From Clusia tigrina (Eukaryota; Arthropoda; Insecta; Diptera; Clusiidae): a stretch of DNA of 64,000 nucleotides. Shown here piece after piece: positions 1 through 10,214 of the stretch (position 1 is the stretch's first letter; each line of letters opens with the position of its first letter). The notes beneath the pieces were generated by a model that had not been told where the DNA came from, ran no database searches, and was given only the letters and a program-made list of their open reading frames with translations. The translations under genes were made by a program, and so were the position numbers. Location: positions 200,728,258-200,792,257 of the forward strand of contig OV050032.1 in the NCBI GenBank assembly GCA_920105625.2, written 5' to 3'.

Positions 1-392
1 ATGAAAGGTGTATTTATTTGTCTAATAATTGAAAATATATCTTGCGGTGTTAAGGTTTGTGAAGGTGGAATGTATAAATTTACTATGGTAAATGAAAAAC
101 CAATATTTATTTCTAAAGCTAAGGCTGATATGTTTGCAGTGATTGGGACGCACTTATGCGGAATGTGTTTCTTTACAAGAACTCCAATTCCCTGTTTGGA
201 TGAGGTATTCAAAGGCAGATTGTGGAAAAAACCTACATAGTCTTTTGGTGTAATTGAATTGTGGATATTACAAGAAAAATGAGTTTCTTGTAATGCGAGG
301 AAATCTGGTTGTATATCTTTGATAAGAAGTACCATTTCATGATAATTATTAACAAAACCGTTCATATTCCATTGCACAATTTTAAATTTCAT
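1..392 (-). CDS. LINE ORF2, N-terminal endonuclease (partial)
   Basis: The ATG at 392-390 opens a frame that runs off the left edge without a stop (about 130 codons visible). Near the N-terminus it shows the QWNMNG motif and then LQETH, which are the Asn and Glu motifs of the APE-type endonuclease of LINEs. The enzyme would nick target DNA to prime reverse transcription. ORF2 begins 32 bases after the end of the ORF1 frame, as in two-ORF LINEs. Reverse transcriptase is not in the window. I or I-like clade is my inference from the three-knuckle ORF1. Confidence 0.8.
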   Translation of the reverse strand, partial: MKFKIVQWNMNGFVNNYHEMVLLIKDIQPDFLALQETHFSCNIHNSITPKDYVGFFHNLPLNTSSKQGIGVLVKKHIPHKCVPITANISALALEINIGFSFTIVNLYIPPSQTLTPQDIFSIIRQINTPF

Positions 393-424
393 AAAGAGAT
401 AATAAAGAGAAGATTTCGTTTTTA

Positions 425-1018
425 TTAAAGGTTGTCGTCTTCCATTGAGAGATCATCATATGTTATGTCATGTGTCGAGCTGAAGTATTGATTTAAGTTG
501 GAGTCGATCGAGCTAACGTTGCTACTGGATTCAGAAAGCTGAGAAGCAATATTGTTAGTGGGGGAGAGATAAGAGAGAATGGAAGTTGTTTTTGAAGAGT
601 TACTGTTTTCGTGAGTGTTAAGGTGTGTGGGTTTTGTTGAAGATGTGGGGTTAGAAGAAGAGTCTGTTGCAGACGAAGAGTGGATTGAAGAATGAGGAAG
701 AGAGGGGTTTTGGATTGCAGAGGGGGGAGTGGTAGAGAGGGACTCTGGGTCAGGTAAGTTTTTATTGTTGTTGTTTACATTGTAATTTTCTTTGATATTA
801 GTTTCTTGTGTTTTTGTGTGTTGTGTTTTTTTGTATGTAACATTTTTTTGTGTTGTTTGGATGTTATTTGATATTTCTTTTTCAGAGTTACCAGTGTTCG
901 ATTTCGCTACCTCTGAGTAGCTAACAGTAACGGAATCGTTACCATTGTTTTGCAGTTGTTTACTTATGTTTTGTTCTATACTTATATTCCTTTCGTAAAT
1001 TGTTTTAGCAGTGCGCAT
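425..1018 (-). pseudogene. Distal part of LINE ORF1, separated by an in-frame TAA
   Basis: This 197-codon frame is in the same register as the ORF1 frame above and begins only four codons after its stop. It is rich in Ser, Asn and Thr and contains a SYSEVA stretch, like the low-complexity tail that follows the zinc knuckles in fly I-type ORF1 proteins. It ends 32 bases before the ORF2 start. The likely reading is one ORF1 broken by a single stop. A separate small protein starting at the ATG at 1018 is possible but less likely. Confidence 0.6.
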
Positions 1019-1030
1019 AGTGCACTTGTT

Positions 1031-1852
1031 TTAAGTTTTAATTTCAAGAACTGCTTTATGTTCAATATATTTTTTGCATTCTTTGGAGGATGCGGGGTGT
1101 TCTAACGAACAATTAGCACAGAAAATGCGAGTACAGACTTGCGGGGCGTGAGGAGGTAAATTGCAGATGGCACATGCTGGAGACTTATTGCATCGTTTAG
1201 AAGTGTGACCAAGTAGTTGACAAGTTTTGCACCGCATGGGGTTGGGAAAATATTCTCTTACAAAAACCGAATGCCATGAGACATCGATCTTTTTGGGTGC
1301 TAGGAATAAATCAAAAGTTAGTAATATTACTCCACTTGGTACTGGTTTCCCTTCAACAAATTTATTGAATTTGAAGACTGAAACAACACCCTGGGATTTT
1401 AATTCAGTGACGATTTCTTCGTCTGAAACTTTATTGAGGTAAGGAGCGTAAATTGTGCCTTTTGAATGGTTTAGGGACGGATGCAAAGAGCACTTAATAG
1501 GACCAATGTTGTTAAGATGTTTGGTTGATAAGAATTTTTCTGCTGTGACTAAATCTTGGACGAGTAGAAGAAGATTTCCATCCCGTAGGACGGAGATGGA
1601 AATTATATTCCTACTTATAATTTGAAGAGCTTTGTGAACTGCGAAGCATGAAAAATCAGCTAAAGTTTTTTGATCACTAAGCGAAGCAACAGTAATAAAT
1701 TTATGGTTGGGTAGTACCTCTTCAGGAAGTTCAGGAAAAGCCTCTTCTTTATATTTATTTTTATTTGGTTTCTTTCTTTTTGCTTGGGGACTTCTGTCTG
1801 CCAAAATGGCAAACCGATTGTCCCCCACAAGCGGGGGAGGCCCGGGGGCCAT
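1031..1852 (-). CDS. LINE ORF1 nucleic-acid-binding protein, truncated by a stop
   Basis: 273 codons from an ATG at 1852. The C-terminal half has three cysteine-rich knuckles: CKTCQLLGHTSKRC, then CAICNLPPHAPQVC, then CANCSLEHPASSKEC. Three knuckles of this kind are typical of ORF1 proteins of I, R1 and Jockey-type LINEs, which coat the element RNA. The frame ends in TAA (1033-1031), but the same frame stays open beyond it for about 200 codons, so the TAA looks like a nonsense mutation within a longer ORF1 of about 475 codons. The alternative is that ORF1 really ends here and the second frame is separate. Confidence 0.75.
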   Translation of the reverse strand: MAPGPPPLVGDNRFAILADRSPQAKRKKPNKNKYKEEAFPELPEEVLPNHKFITVASLSDQKTLADFSCFAVHKALQIISRNIISISVLRDGNLLLLVQDLVTAEKFLSTKHLNNIGPIKCSLHPSLNHSKGTIYAPYLNKVSDEEIVTELKSQGVVSVFKFNKFVEGKPVPSGVILLTFDLFLAPKKIDVSWHSVFVREYFPNPMRCKTCQLLGHTSKRCNKSPACAICNLPPHAPQVCTRIFCANCSLEHPASSKECKKYIEHKAVLEIKT

Positions 1853-2039
1853 GAAAAGTATATATATTTTGAAATCTAAACTTTAGGAAAAGAAAAAAAA
1901 AATTCACTGTAAACAAAAACAAATTTATATGCGTTTAAATTAAAACACAATAACCGCGACGATCGCGAAAAGAAAACACAAGATTAGGAGAGAGAGAACC
2001 TATCGCAACGAGTGTTAGTCGACAACTGTGATGCCGGAT

Positions 2040-2440
2040 ATTATTGGGGAACATGGTGAAAATACGATCACATCGTTAGATTGCTCTTCGCAACACTCCA
2101 TTAACAAGGGCCAATTCGAGCTGTTCTGTAGCACTCCAGGAGATAGGTTCTTAGCCTGTGGTGACTATAGCGCCAAGCATCCATCACTACTGGTCCTCAA
2201 GGACTAATAATCCACAAGGTTAAGAACTATTCAACACAATGCAAGGTAATAATCTTCCGCAGGTTTGAACGGGAGAACCAACCCCCCATGCTGGTCATCC
2301 GATAGACAAACAGCCCCTGGTATTATTGATTTTTGTGCGATGAAAGGTGTTCCTAGAAACTGTGGCGTAGTGGCTTCATCTTTGGATCTGTCATCAGACT
2401 ATTCCCCTATTATTATATATAAAAAAAACCGTCTGCAGTC
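2040..2440 (+). pseudogene. Decayed Jockey-type LINE endonuclease fragment
   Basis: In pieces, the plus strand reads GDRFLACGDYSAKHPS, then, after two stops, PGIIDFCAMKGVPRN and LDLSSDYSP. These match the order of endonuclease motifs in Jockey-clade LINEs, where the last one is usually LSSDHSP. Stops and small frame breaks (near 2205 and 2240) show that it is dead. It lies on the opposite strand to the I-like LINE at 1-2035 and may be the older sequence into which that element inserted. Confidence 0.7.
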
Positions 2441-2499
2441 GGGTGAGACCGACTTCGAAATAGCCCCGATTCCCTTTCCTGGGCATGCTAGTTAAACAA

Positions 2500-3575
2500 T
2501 GGAGATATGTTACTCATAAGCCATAGTTAGGAGCATATCTTGAGTCATTTTCGGTAGGGTCCTCTGGGTTGATTATAATGGAGGGAAGCGTTTCCCCTAT
2601 CTGATCGTCCCTATTTCCTGTGAAAGGCTTTGCAGCGGCAATCTACTAATTCATATAAAATTTCCCCAAGAATTTGGCACAGGTACTAAGTTTCAAGCAT
2701 GTATCAATAGAGGGCGTGGCTCTCAAAATGTACCGCCCATTTTTATATATATATATAGTTATATAGCTTGACACCAGAACTCTTAGGCTTCGTGTCCAAT
2801 TTCGTTGCTGAATCTTGTAAGTGATCCAGTAATGAATATAAGCTAATTGTGGGTGTGGCAGTGGTAATAATCTGCCCATATATTTTGCATTCACACTAGC
2901 AAGGACCCAATGTATGTTGCTTTTCTCTTTACATATTATAATTAGATTAAATAAATAGGTTAATTTAAAATGGGGTCCCCAAAGTTCATTATACAGGAGT
3001 GAGGCGTGTCCTTCATCAGATCGGCCCTATTTTGTTTGGATTTTTAGCTTCAATATGCGTACTAATATAAAATTTCGCCCCAAAATATTGTATCCTCGTA
3101 AGCTATAAAAAATGCGTCAATAGTGGGCGTGGCTATACAAGTAACCCACCCATCTTTTGTGTGGAGTTCAATGCTATTGAGGGTTCCTCGTTTGAAATTC
3201 TGTTGGTGAATCTTTTATAGGAACCGAGTAATGATGTTTGGTTAATTGTGGGCGTGGCAGTTGTAGTATGCTGCCCATATTCTTCACACTCACTAGTATG
3301 AACCTAATGTACATTACTTCGTATGTCATCAATACGAGCATAGTTAGGCAAATTTTAAGATCAGCCACGAAAGTTCCTTATATGAAAAGTGGGCGTGTCC
3401 TTTCTCTGATCAATCCCATTTCTAGCAGTTGGCTTTGTCCACATGTTAATTCGCATAAAATTTCGTCCACACATCTCTTATTGATCTTAAGTCATGAATA
3501 TTTGTTAATGGTGGGCGTGGCAATCTATATATATATCGCCGACATTATGCTTAGTATATAGTACGTTACATTACA
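2500..3575. repeat. Diverged long repeats with GTGGGCGTGGC blocks
   Basis: Three diverged copies of a unit of about 380-410 bp can be followed by the landmark 'CTGATC-n-CCC ... ATAAAATTTC' near 2611, 3018 and 3397. Each also contains one or more GTGGGYGTGGC blocks followed about 20 bases later by a GCCCA block. The 124-bp tandem units at 3575-4085 are clearly related. No coding potential was seen. It may be part of a non-autonomous transposon or satellite family; I cannot name it. Confidence 0.6.
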
Positions 3576-4085
3576 TTAATGTCAAATTGCGTCACTATAC
3601 CGTCAATTGGTCTGAAAGTTATCATTTAAAAAAAGTGGGCGTGGCAGAAAATACATACCGCCCACATTTTGCATAGTATTTAGTTGGACCCACATCTACT
3701 TGATGCCAAACTGCGTCACTATACCATCAATTGGTCTGAAAGCAGTCATTTTAAAAAAGTGGGCGCGGCAGAAAATACATACCGCCCACATTTTGCATAG
3801 TATTTAGTTGGACCCACATCTACTTGATGCCAAACTGCGTCACTATACCATCAATTGGTCTGAAAGCAGTCATTTTAAAAAAGTGGGCGCGGCAGAAAAT
3901 ACATACCGCCCACATTTTGTATAGTATTTAGTTGGACCCACATCTACTTGATGCCAAACTGCGTCACTATACCATCAATTGGTCTGAAAGCAGTCATTTT
4001 AAAAAAGTGGGCGCGGCAGAAAATACATACCGCCCACATTTTGTATAGTATTTAGTTGGACCCACATCTACTTGATGCCAAAATC
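3575..4085. repeat. 124-bp tandem repeat, about four copies
   Basis: The landmark ATACCATCAATTGGTCTGAA starts at 3597 (one mismatch), 3721, 3845 and 3969, an exact 124-base period. A final partial copy breaks off near 4085. Inside each unit GTGGGCG and CGCCCAC face each other about 17 bases apart, so each monomer can form a small hairpin. The middle copies are almost identical, which suggests recent amplification or homogenisation. Confidence 0.9.
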
Positions 4086-4440
4086 AATTGGACCGAAGTT
4101 AGTAAATTTAAAAAAAGATTCGTACAGTAGCATGTATGGGAGGTAGGCGTGGTCTTTGTCCAACTGGGCTCATATACATATGTAGCTATCTGGTTCAGTC
4201 TTTTGGTCCAAACTGCAGATTTACAAAGTTTCATTAAGATCTCTGGAAAATGCGGCCACGGAGAGACAGACAGACGGAAGGACGGACTGAGTATGTGTAT
4301 ATACTTATTCCCATACCTGCCACGCCTCCTTCTTGTAGGTGAAAAACAGCTCAACCCAACAAACTTATTATACCCATTTCACCCTTTCTTTAGGGTAAAG
4401 GGTATAAAAACTGAGTGTCTTGGGCCAGAACCATGCCAAG
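4086..4440. repeat. Possible terminal part of a non-autonomous element, with a hairpin
   Basis: After the 124-bp array come an ACAGACAGACGGA run (about 4265-4285) and a compact hairpin at 4369-4406. In the hairpin TATACCC pairs with GGGTATA, and ACCCT with AGGGT inside. This arrangement of a GGGCGTGG block, a GACAGACGG run and a TATACCC/GGGTATA stem recurs in dispersed fly repeats. Whether it is a transposon end is an inference; no target duplication was found. Confidence 0.35.
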
Positions 4441-5660
4441 TCAAGCAAGAGTATTCCATTGATAGATGAGAAGCTCACTGAGTTCTGGTGAGGACGGTGC
4501 CCTTTTACGACATCTCATGTCTAGTTGCTTTCATTCCACAATGCTCCTTGGACAGCCTTCAATGACATCGCTGCATGGATGCTATTTAAGTCTGCGAAGG
4601 CTCCCAACTGACTTCGAAAGGAGTGAGGAACAATTCTAGTACCAGCTGAGTCAGATAATTGGAGAGGTCAGCTCTGGGACCATCTGCTAGTCAGCACCTG
4701 TTTGTTACTTCTTTAATCAAACGCATAGAAAACAACGTTCAGATATCGCCAACCGCATTCCCACTTTGAGAGGGGCTGTAAAGCAAGCAACTTCTGCCTC
4801 AAACCACACAAATCGAAAATACGAGTACTGTCAGGTCTAAACTCAGAGCTCAGGACTCAGGGCTCAGGTCTCCTTGCTCCTGGCTCAAATACCACCCTCT
4901 CTTCTTTCGCTTCACACCCTTCACTGGGCTGCCTCGGAAGTTGAAAAGTTTCTATTGATTTAAGCACATGCTTCTCGTAACTCAAATAAATAGTAATAAA
5001 AATAAATCTTCGTGGGAGCCATCTTGAACGGAGAAAAGCACCTAAAAGTATGCCGCATTACATAAGCGCATTTTATCTGCGGAAATGGAGAAATAACGAG
5101 AACCCTTTTGTCAATGATATTATCATATTTGCTTAGGTTTATTGTTGTCGTCGTTGTCGTGTGTTGCGTGTGTTGAGCAAACACCCAAGCAAAAATGTTA
5201 GTACGAGTATTCGATTGCCCATGATTGGTGTGTTTAGTAAGTAACTTCATGGAAGGGGAGAGACTAAATATGTGAACAAGCGCTGAGAGTGCTGGGAGCC
5301 ACAAGTAACATATCCAGAAGTTCTTCAACCAACAGATCCAGAAGTTCTAAAGTGTAACTAAAATGTGGCTTCAGTTAGAGAAGGGTCACCTTAATATCCT
5401 GTCAGGATGGGGTCTCATTTAAAGTTCTTCTTTTACCGCCTTAAAGGGAACCGCGCTGGATATGACTAAAATCATTGCTTGTCCAGAGGAAGATGAATTT
5501 GACTTGACCATTTCTGAACTGACTCCAGTTGAGAAGTGATCATAGACCCCAAAAAATCTTTCTTTAATAGAAGATAGAAACTTAATAGCAATCAGGCCCT
5601 CGCTCAAGATGCGTACTAACAATTTTCATTGAGTGTAACCACCATTATTACTTATACGTA
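4441..5660. other. No gene recognised
   Basis: Only short open frames with no recognisable domain are present. A few low-complexity patches occur (GGCTCAGGTCT-like near 4845-4885, GTTGTCGTCGTTGTCGT near 5140-5160). Confidence 0.5.
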
Positions 5661-5663
5661 TTT

Positions 5664-6110
5664 TATTACTTATTGAGTGTTTACTCACATACTTGTACGC
5701 ACTCAGCACTCACTCACACACACACACTCATTGAAGCACTCACTCACCCACCCAAACACTCACTCACCCACACAAACACACTCACACAACAAAGCACTCA
5801 CATGCAAATTGATTTCATTTATGCAAATTTAAAAGCGCTCTTCAACTTGTTGTGAGCATTTAAATTGTTTAGCAGCATTTTAGGCGCTTCCTTCACAGTT
5901 ACTTAAGTTGAGTTGAGTTGAGTTGAGTTGCTTTGTGAACGCAATTTACTTGTGCGCTCAGTTGGAAGTGACTTTGTGTAGTCTGCCAGTGTTGTTGTTG
6001 TTGTTGTTGCTTTTGTAATTGTCGCCGGGCGCGTGTCGGTGTGGGTGTGGGTACTAAATGCCACGCCACGAATTAGCTGCAGGCAATGCTTTAATCCCTT
6101 CAAAGGCAAC
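5664..6110. repeat. Simple repeats: CACTCA/CACA, GAGTT and GTT runs
   Basis: 5697-5805 is rich in CACTCACACA-type repeats, 5909-5930 is a short GAGTT run, and 5992-6008 is a GTT run. No gene is seen. Confidence 0.7.
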
Positions 6111-6330
6111 GCTATAATCCCATGGGGACTGAGAACGGAAATTCACAACCACAGAAGTCACTTTCGTATGCATTCAAATGGAAGCCTGATGAGAGTCTGT
6201 TGGCACGTTGATTCTCAGGAGAATTCTCCAACGGTGTATGGGAATGTTGGTGGAGTTGTTTGTAAGGGTCTTTGGACGCGTCTTGCACGGGTATTCAGAA
6301 GAATTTATTACTGGAATTAATTGGTGTTTT

Positions 6331-6545
6331 AGCAAAACAGCACCATTTGTCCAAAGCCGTTGACCATTTCGCCGCCAAGTTGGGCCCACACTACGATGGG
6401 CCATACCGGACCTACAGACCTTCACCTCCCAAGTCATTGTAAAGATGCAAAGGGAAGGAAGCAAGGAGACAAGGACGGCGCACATTAGCGAGTTAAAACC
6501 ATGGCATCGGAACACACGCCAATTGACAATCACATCTGATGAGAA
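6331..6545 (+). pseudogene. Remnant of a Gypsy-type pol C-terminus (integrase tail)
   Basis: One plus frame reads HHLSKAVDHFAAKLGPHYDGPY and a neighbouring frame then reads VKMQREGSKETRTAHISELKPWH before stopping at TGA near 6559. Together these match the end of Ty3/Gypsy integrases: the region before the GPF/Y motif, the GPY itself, and the 'R-AHISELKP' closing stretch. A frameshift near 6400 separates the two pieces. No reverse transcriptase or protease is left upstream, so this is a truncated relic. The CAA-rich sequence downstream may be its 3' noncoding and LTR region. Confidence 0.6.
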
Positions 6546-6704
6546 TAGTGTACACTACTGAAAGAAACCGATTCCAGCGAGGACCCTACAAAATCACCCC
6601 CCTCTGTCAACATAAAAATATTCTATCATCCGCGAAGTGGGGAGCAGAGAACACAGAGAAAAGAAACTCTTTTTCGCTGCCAGAGTCCGTAGCGGACACA
6701 CCAC

Positions 6705-6806
6705 GATTTTGAGTAGATTCACCACGATTCTGAGTGGATTCAACAAGATTCTGAGTGGATTCACCACGATTCTGAGTGGATTCAACAAGATTTTCAGTGG
6801 ATTCAT
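6705..6806. repeat. 21-bp tandem repeat, about five copies
   Basis: Units of the type CACGATTCTGAGTGGATTCA alternate with an AACAAGATT variant. As 21 is a multiple of three, it makes a seven-residue repeat in open frames of both strands; I do not treat these as genes. Confidence 0.85.
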
Positions 6807-6879
6807 GTACAACGTCCGTCTGCTTTGCAGTTTGACGTTTAAGTTTCTTTACTCTGTATACTCTGGTGTGGAGGACCTG

Positions 6880-7164
6880 TGAGGAGCAAATTTTAGGCGT
6901 AAATTTGCCCCTACCTGCTTATTGTTGCCATAACGCGCCCACACATATATTTACATATATTTGACATAGGGGCCAAGCGCTGCGACGAGCAAAATCATTG
7001 ACTAATAAAATTCCCCAAAACAATAGTCTCCTCGATAATGGGCATGGTCAGCATCACTGGCGAACAAAGAAGTTAAATTGCACGTGGATTACACCAACAA
7101 GTACGCAGCGACAGACTTAGCGAACCCAAGCCAGCCGTTTGCACTGACCTCCACCACCGCCACC

Positions 7165-7195
<31 letters not shown>

Positions 7196-7800
7196 CTACT
7201 TCAGGCAGACTAAGACTAAGCGTGCGATAATTGCAACAAGTACTTTACTAAAGCCGAGGCAGAGAACAACAACAACAAGACTCGGCAGAATTTACAGTGT
7301 GCGTTAGCTCGGCAAATATTACAATAACAACACGAGGAAAGGAATGCACGAGCAACAGAGACGACGACATAACGATCGCTGTGCATACAAGTAACACAAA
7401 GGAGAAGCAAGAGAATAATGTTCAAACGCAGGTCGGTAATTGAAATATTATTAATCGCCAACGGAAAGGAACCATGGTAGCAACAACAACAGGGCGTGCA
7501 ACAACAATGTGCTGCTGCAACTACTACGCGCTTGACGACAGCCGGACTTTTCCCGGAGAGCGCTGAGGGTCGGCTAAGGTCAAGGGGAAAACAACAACAA
7601 TGCCTTGGCCTTAGCAATAGGAAGCGGTAGTCGAAGCAACGGCCAGCGGGACTTAAGCAACAACAAGAGCTTCAACAGATGTCTATAGAAGCGCCTGCAA
7701 CCGGACATACGGACTGTTTTGCCTACTACACATCTCTCGAGTAAGTACCACGGAGACGGTGCCGCATCTCGACGCTGCCAGAGCAACAAACAGAACCGAC

Positions 7801-7831
<31 letters not shown>

Positions 7832-8110
7832 AGTGCTGCGTTTGCACGAACGTTGGGTTTTTCCAACCCACTCTCATAGCAAAACAGAGCTTGTTCGTCA
7901 AAGTCAAACCGGTGGAAGTGGTTTCTTAATTCACCACCGTTGAGACTGGAGACCGGGACTACACTGCGCCGACTTCAGGAGCGGCCTCCCTGAAATCTTT
8001 AGCTTCTATTGCAGAAATAAGGAAGGAAATATCAAATAAAGAACAACTTTAATAATACAACGCCCTCAAGTAATTTTCTGTGCACGACCCTGGCGAACCG
8101 GTGAGTATTA
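6880..8110 (+). other. CAA-rich noncoding stretch, possibly old LTR or 3' end
   Basis: The stretch has repeated CAACAACAA runs, a CA run at 7803-7831 and an AATAAA at 8035-8040. It follows the decayed integrase tail and could hold the 3' untranslated part and LTR of that relic, but I found no second copy of it here to define LTR borders. No protein gene is visible. Confidence 0.3.
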
Positions 8111-8271
8111 CCCCAGCAGAGTTGAGTCGTTGCAGCGCTTAAACAACCAACCCTACATTATCCACTGACAAATTCACCCCTACTGAATCTTTTAAAAACA
8201 CAAAAGAACAAAAGTAGGCGACAAAAAATGTATAAAGTCTCGAATAATTCGGAGAATCAGGCATTCGCTTT

Positions 8272-8508
8272 GAACATTTTCGGGAGTCGGACGCGTGTTT
8301 CAGTGGACAAATTGTATTCGAGGATTGGTCCTTCGTTTTCAATCAATAAAAAGAATTGCACCAGTGAAATATTTGAAATAAAAAATTTAAAATTGTTTTA
8401 TTTTAAGCATTTCACTGGTACAATTCTTTCCATTGATTTAAAACAAAGGCTCAAACTTTGAATAAATTTTTTCCATTGAAACACGCGTCTGACTACTGAA
8501 AATGTTTA
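8272..8508. repeat. Long imperfect hairpin of about 237 bp
   Basis: Left arm 8272-8386 and right arm 8393-8508 are inverted copies along nearly their whole length. Well-matched blocks are GGACGCGTGTTTCAGTGG against CCATTGAAACACGCGTCTG, and AAGAATTGCACCAGTGAAAT against ATTTCACTGGTACAATTCTT. The loop is only a few bases. This could be a small inverted-repeat element or a source of hairpin RNA. Confidence 0.75.
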
Positions 8509-8509
8509 C

Positions 8510-8930
8510 AAATTTAATTACTTAATTTCAGTAAATAGATTTTCAAATTCAGAAATAAAATTGTGTACTTAATTTCAGTAAAACAATTTGATTAATTTCG
8601 GCAATTGATAAAAATAAATTTTTAAATTCAGAAAAAATTAAATAATAATTAAATAATAATAAATAATAATAATAATAAATAAATAATAATAAGTAAAAAT
8701 AATAATTAAATAATAATAAATAAATTAAATAAAATGATGTACTTAATTTCAGTAAAACAATTTTTTACATTCAGAATTTGAATTACTTAGCATCAGTTTT
8801 GATTAATTTCAGAAATTGAATAAATTATTTCTTAAATTCAGAAATATAATTACTGATTTTCAGTAAATAATTTGATTATTTTCATATATTTTGGCACTAA
8901 CTAAGAGATTGAGTAGTTAATTTTTTACAG
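8510..8930. repeat. AT-rich degenerate repeat
   Basis: The phrase ACTTAATTTCAGTAAA and its variants recur many times (near 8518, 8569, 8739, 8866), mixed with AATAAT runs at 8640-8735. No gene is seen. Confidence 0.7.
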
Positions 8931-8984
8931 GAGTTAATCGAGTTGTACGACAAGAGTTAATCGAACAGGTGATATATATTTGGG

Positions 8985-9312
8985 TCCTTGAAGGGTCTTA
9001 ACCTTCAAACTCCCTTTTTCATGGGAGTTCTTACTCTTTTTTCAATTACATCAACAAAGCCCCAACAAAATTGAGTATAGAGCATAGCTTTGTTCCAGAT
9101 AAAAGCTTCTTGTGGTATAGTATCATAGGTCATTGAAGGTCTTAACCCTCCAACTACCTTTTCTTTGGGACTTTATAGACTATTATCAAAGAATTGCAGA
9201 GCACACACATAGAAAGTAAGCTTAGAGCATGGCTACGTTCCGTAGAAATATTTCTTGGAGTAGAGTACCATCGCTCATTGAAGGGTCTTAACCCTCCACC
9301 CACCTCCTATTT
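8985..9312. repeat. 145-bp tandem repeat, just over two units
   Basis: TCATTGAAGGTCTTAACCCTCCA-like sequence starts at 8985, 9130 and 9275, an even 145-base spacing; the third unit is cut short. No coding potential is seen. Confidence 0.8.
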
Positions 9313-9408
9313 ATGATAAGCTGGTGTTACCCCCTCACTCTAACAACAGCCTTTCACGAAGGTACACCACGTTCGTTGAGAGCAACTCTCCTCATTAAGG
9401 GCACTACG

Positions 9409-9553
9409 CGCAGTTCGCAGCTCGCAGTTCGCAGTTCGCAGTTCGCAGCTCGCAGCTCGCAGTTCGCAGTTCGCAGCTCGCAGTTCGCAGTTCGCAGCTC
9501 GCAGTTCGCAGCTCGCAGTTCGCAGCTCGCAGTTCGCAGTTCGCAGCTCGCAT
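9409..9553. repeat. 7-bp minisatellite CGCAGYT, about 20 copies
   Basis: CGCAGTT and CGCAGCT units alternate without interruption. Because 7 is not a multiple of three and the unit contains no stop, open frames appear on both strands; these are artefacts of the repeat. Confidence 0.95.
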
Positions 9554-9786
9554 TTCGTAGAGTTGGGTTTGAGGAGCCTCAACTAGAGTGGGCATGGCCA
9601 GGCGTTTGGTACATTTCCGCAGCGGGCAAACACTTTGTTAGCGCGCCTTTTTAACTGTTCTGCCTGTCGTTGTTGTTGTCGTTTGCTACAAAATGCAATG
9701 AATTTCTATTTTGTGTGTTTTCGGTTCATAAATCTCCATGAATTGAGAAAGTGGCAGCATGATTTTGTTTGTGTGCTTTCGGTGTG

Positions 9787-9790
9787 CGCG
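9787..9790. repeat. Target site duplication, left copy (CGCG)
   Basis: CGCG directly abuts the LTR; the matching copy is at 17537-17540. Confidence 0.85.
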
Positions 9791-10214
9791 AATTACAAGT
9801 CTTGGTAGTGTTGACTTTAAAAAAAATATATTTTCAAGCTCTTCCACTAGAGCCGTATTTAAATAAAACACCTTGATTCACTTGCAGCACAAACTGAACT
9901 GACTTGTTTATTGAATTTTAATTTGGGAAGAAAAACTATTTGATAGCCTAATTACAATAATAATAATAAGCGTTAACATTTATTCTGTTTTATTAAACTG
10001 CGTGTTCAAATTCTTAGGAAATATGGTTTTGGTTCTCGTATTCTCGTCTGGCTGTTGTTGTGCAATTCTGTTGTTGTGCAATTCTGTTGACGGTGCACTT
10101 CCGTTGACGGTGCACTTCCGTTGGCTTAAAGGTGTCATCGACCGTTAACTTGCTGCCCTTGGTGGTTTCATGGGAGCTTGTAGGGTTGTTGTTGTTGCAG
10201 TGGGTACTGTAACT
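9791..10214 (-). repeat. Errantivirus 3' LTR
   Basis: 424 bp, the same length as the copy at 17113-17536 and apparently identical. On the minus strand it carries two AATAAA signals (complement at 9979-9994). A doubled GTTGACGGTGCACTTCC-type block and a doubled CAATTCTGTTGTTGTG-type block lie at about 10050-10120. The env frame reads about 22 codons into it before stopping at 10145. Confidence 0.95.

Larger units (their letters stand above)
1..2035 (-). mobile_element. 5' part of an I/Jockey-superfamily LINE, cut by the window edge
   Basis: Reading on the minus strand there is a short 5' leader, an ORF1 with three zinc knuckles, and the start of an ORF2 with an AP-type endonuclease. This order is that of I-like and Jockey-like non-LTR retrotransposons. 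The 5' end is placed near 2035 only because plus-strand sequence resembling a different LINE begins just beyond it; no target duplication could be confirmed. The rest of ORF2 and the 3' end lie outside the window. ORF1 carries an in-frame stop, so this copy is probably inactive. Confidence 0.8.

Noticed and set aside
5419..5622. 67-codon minus-strand frame with ordinary composition
   Set aside because: Short, no family recognised, no splice context supporting it.
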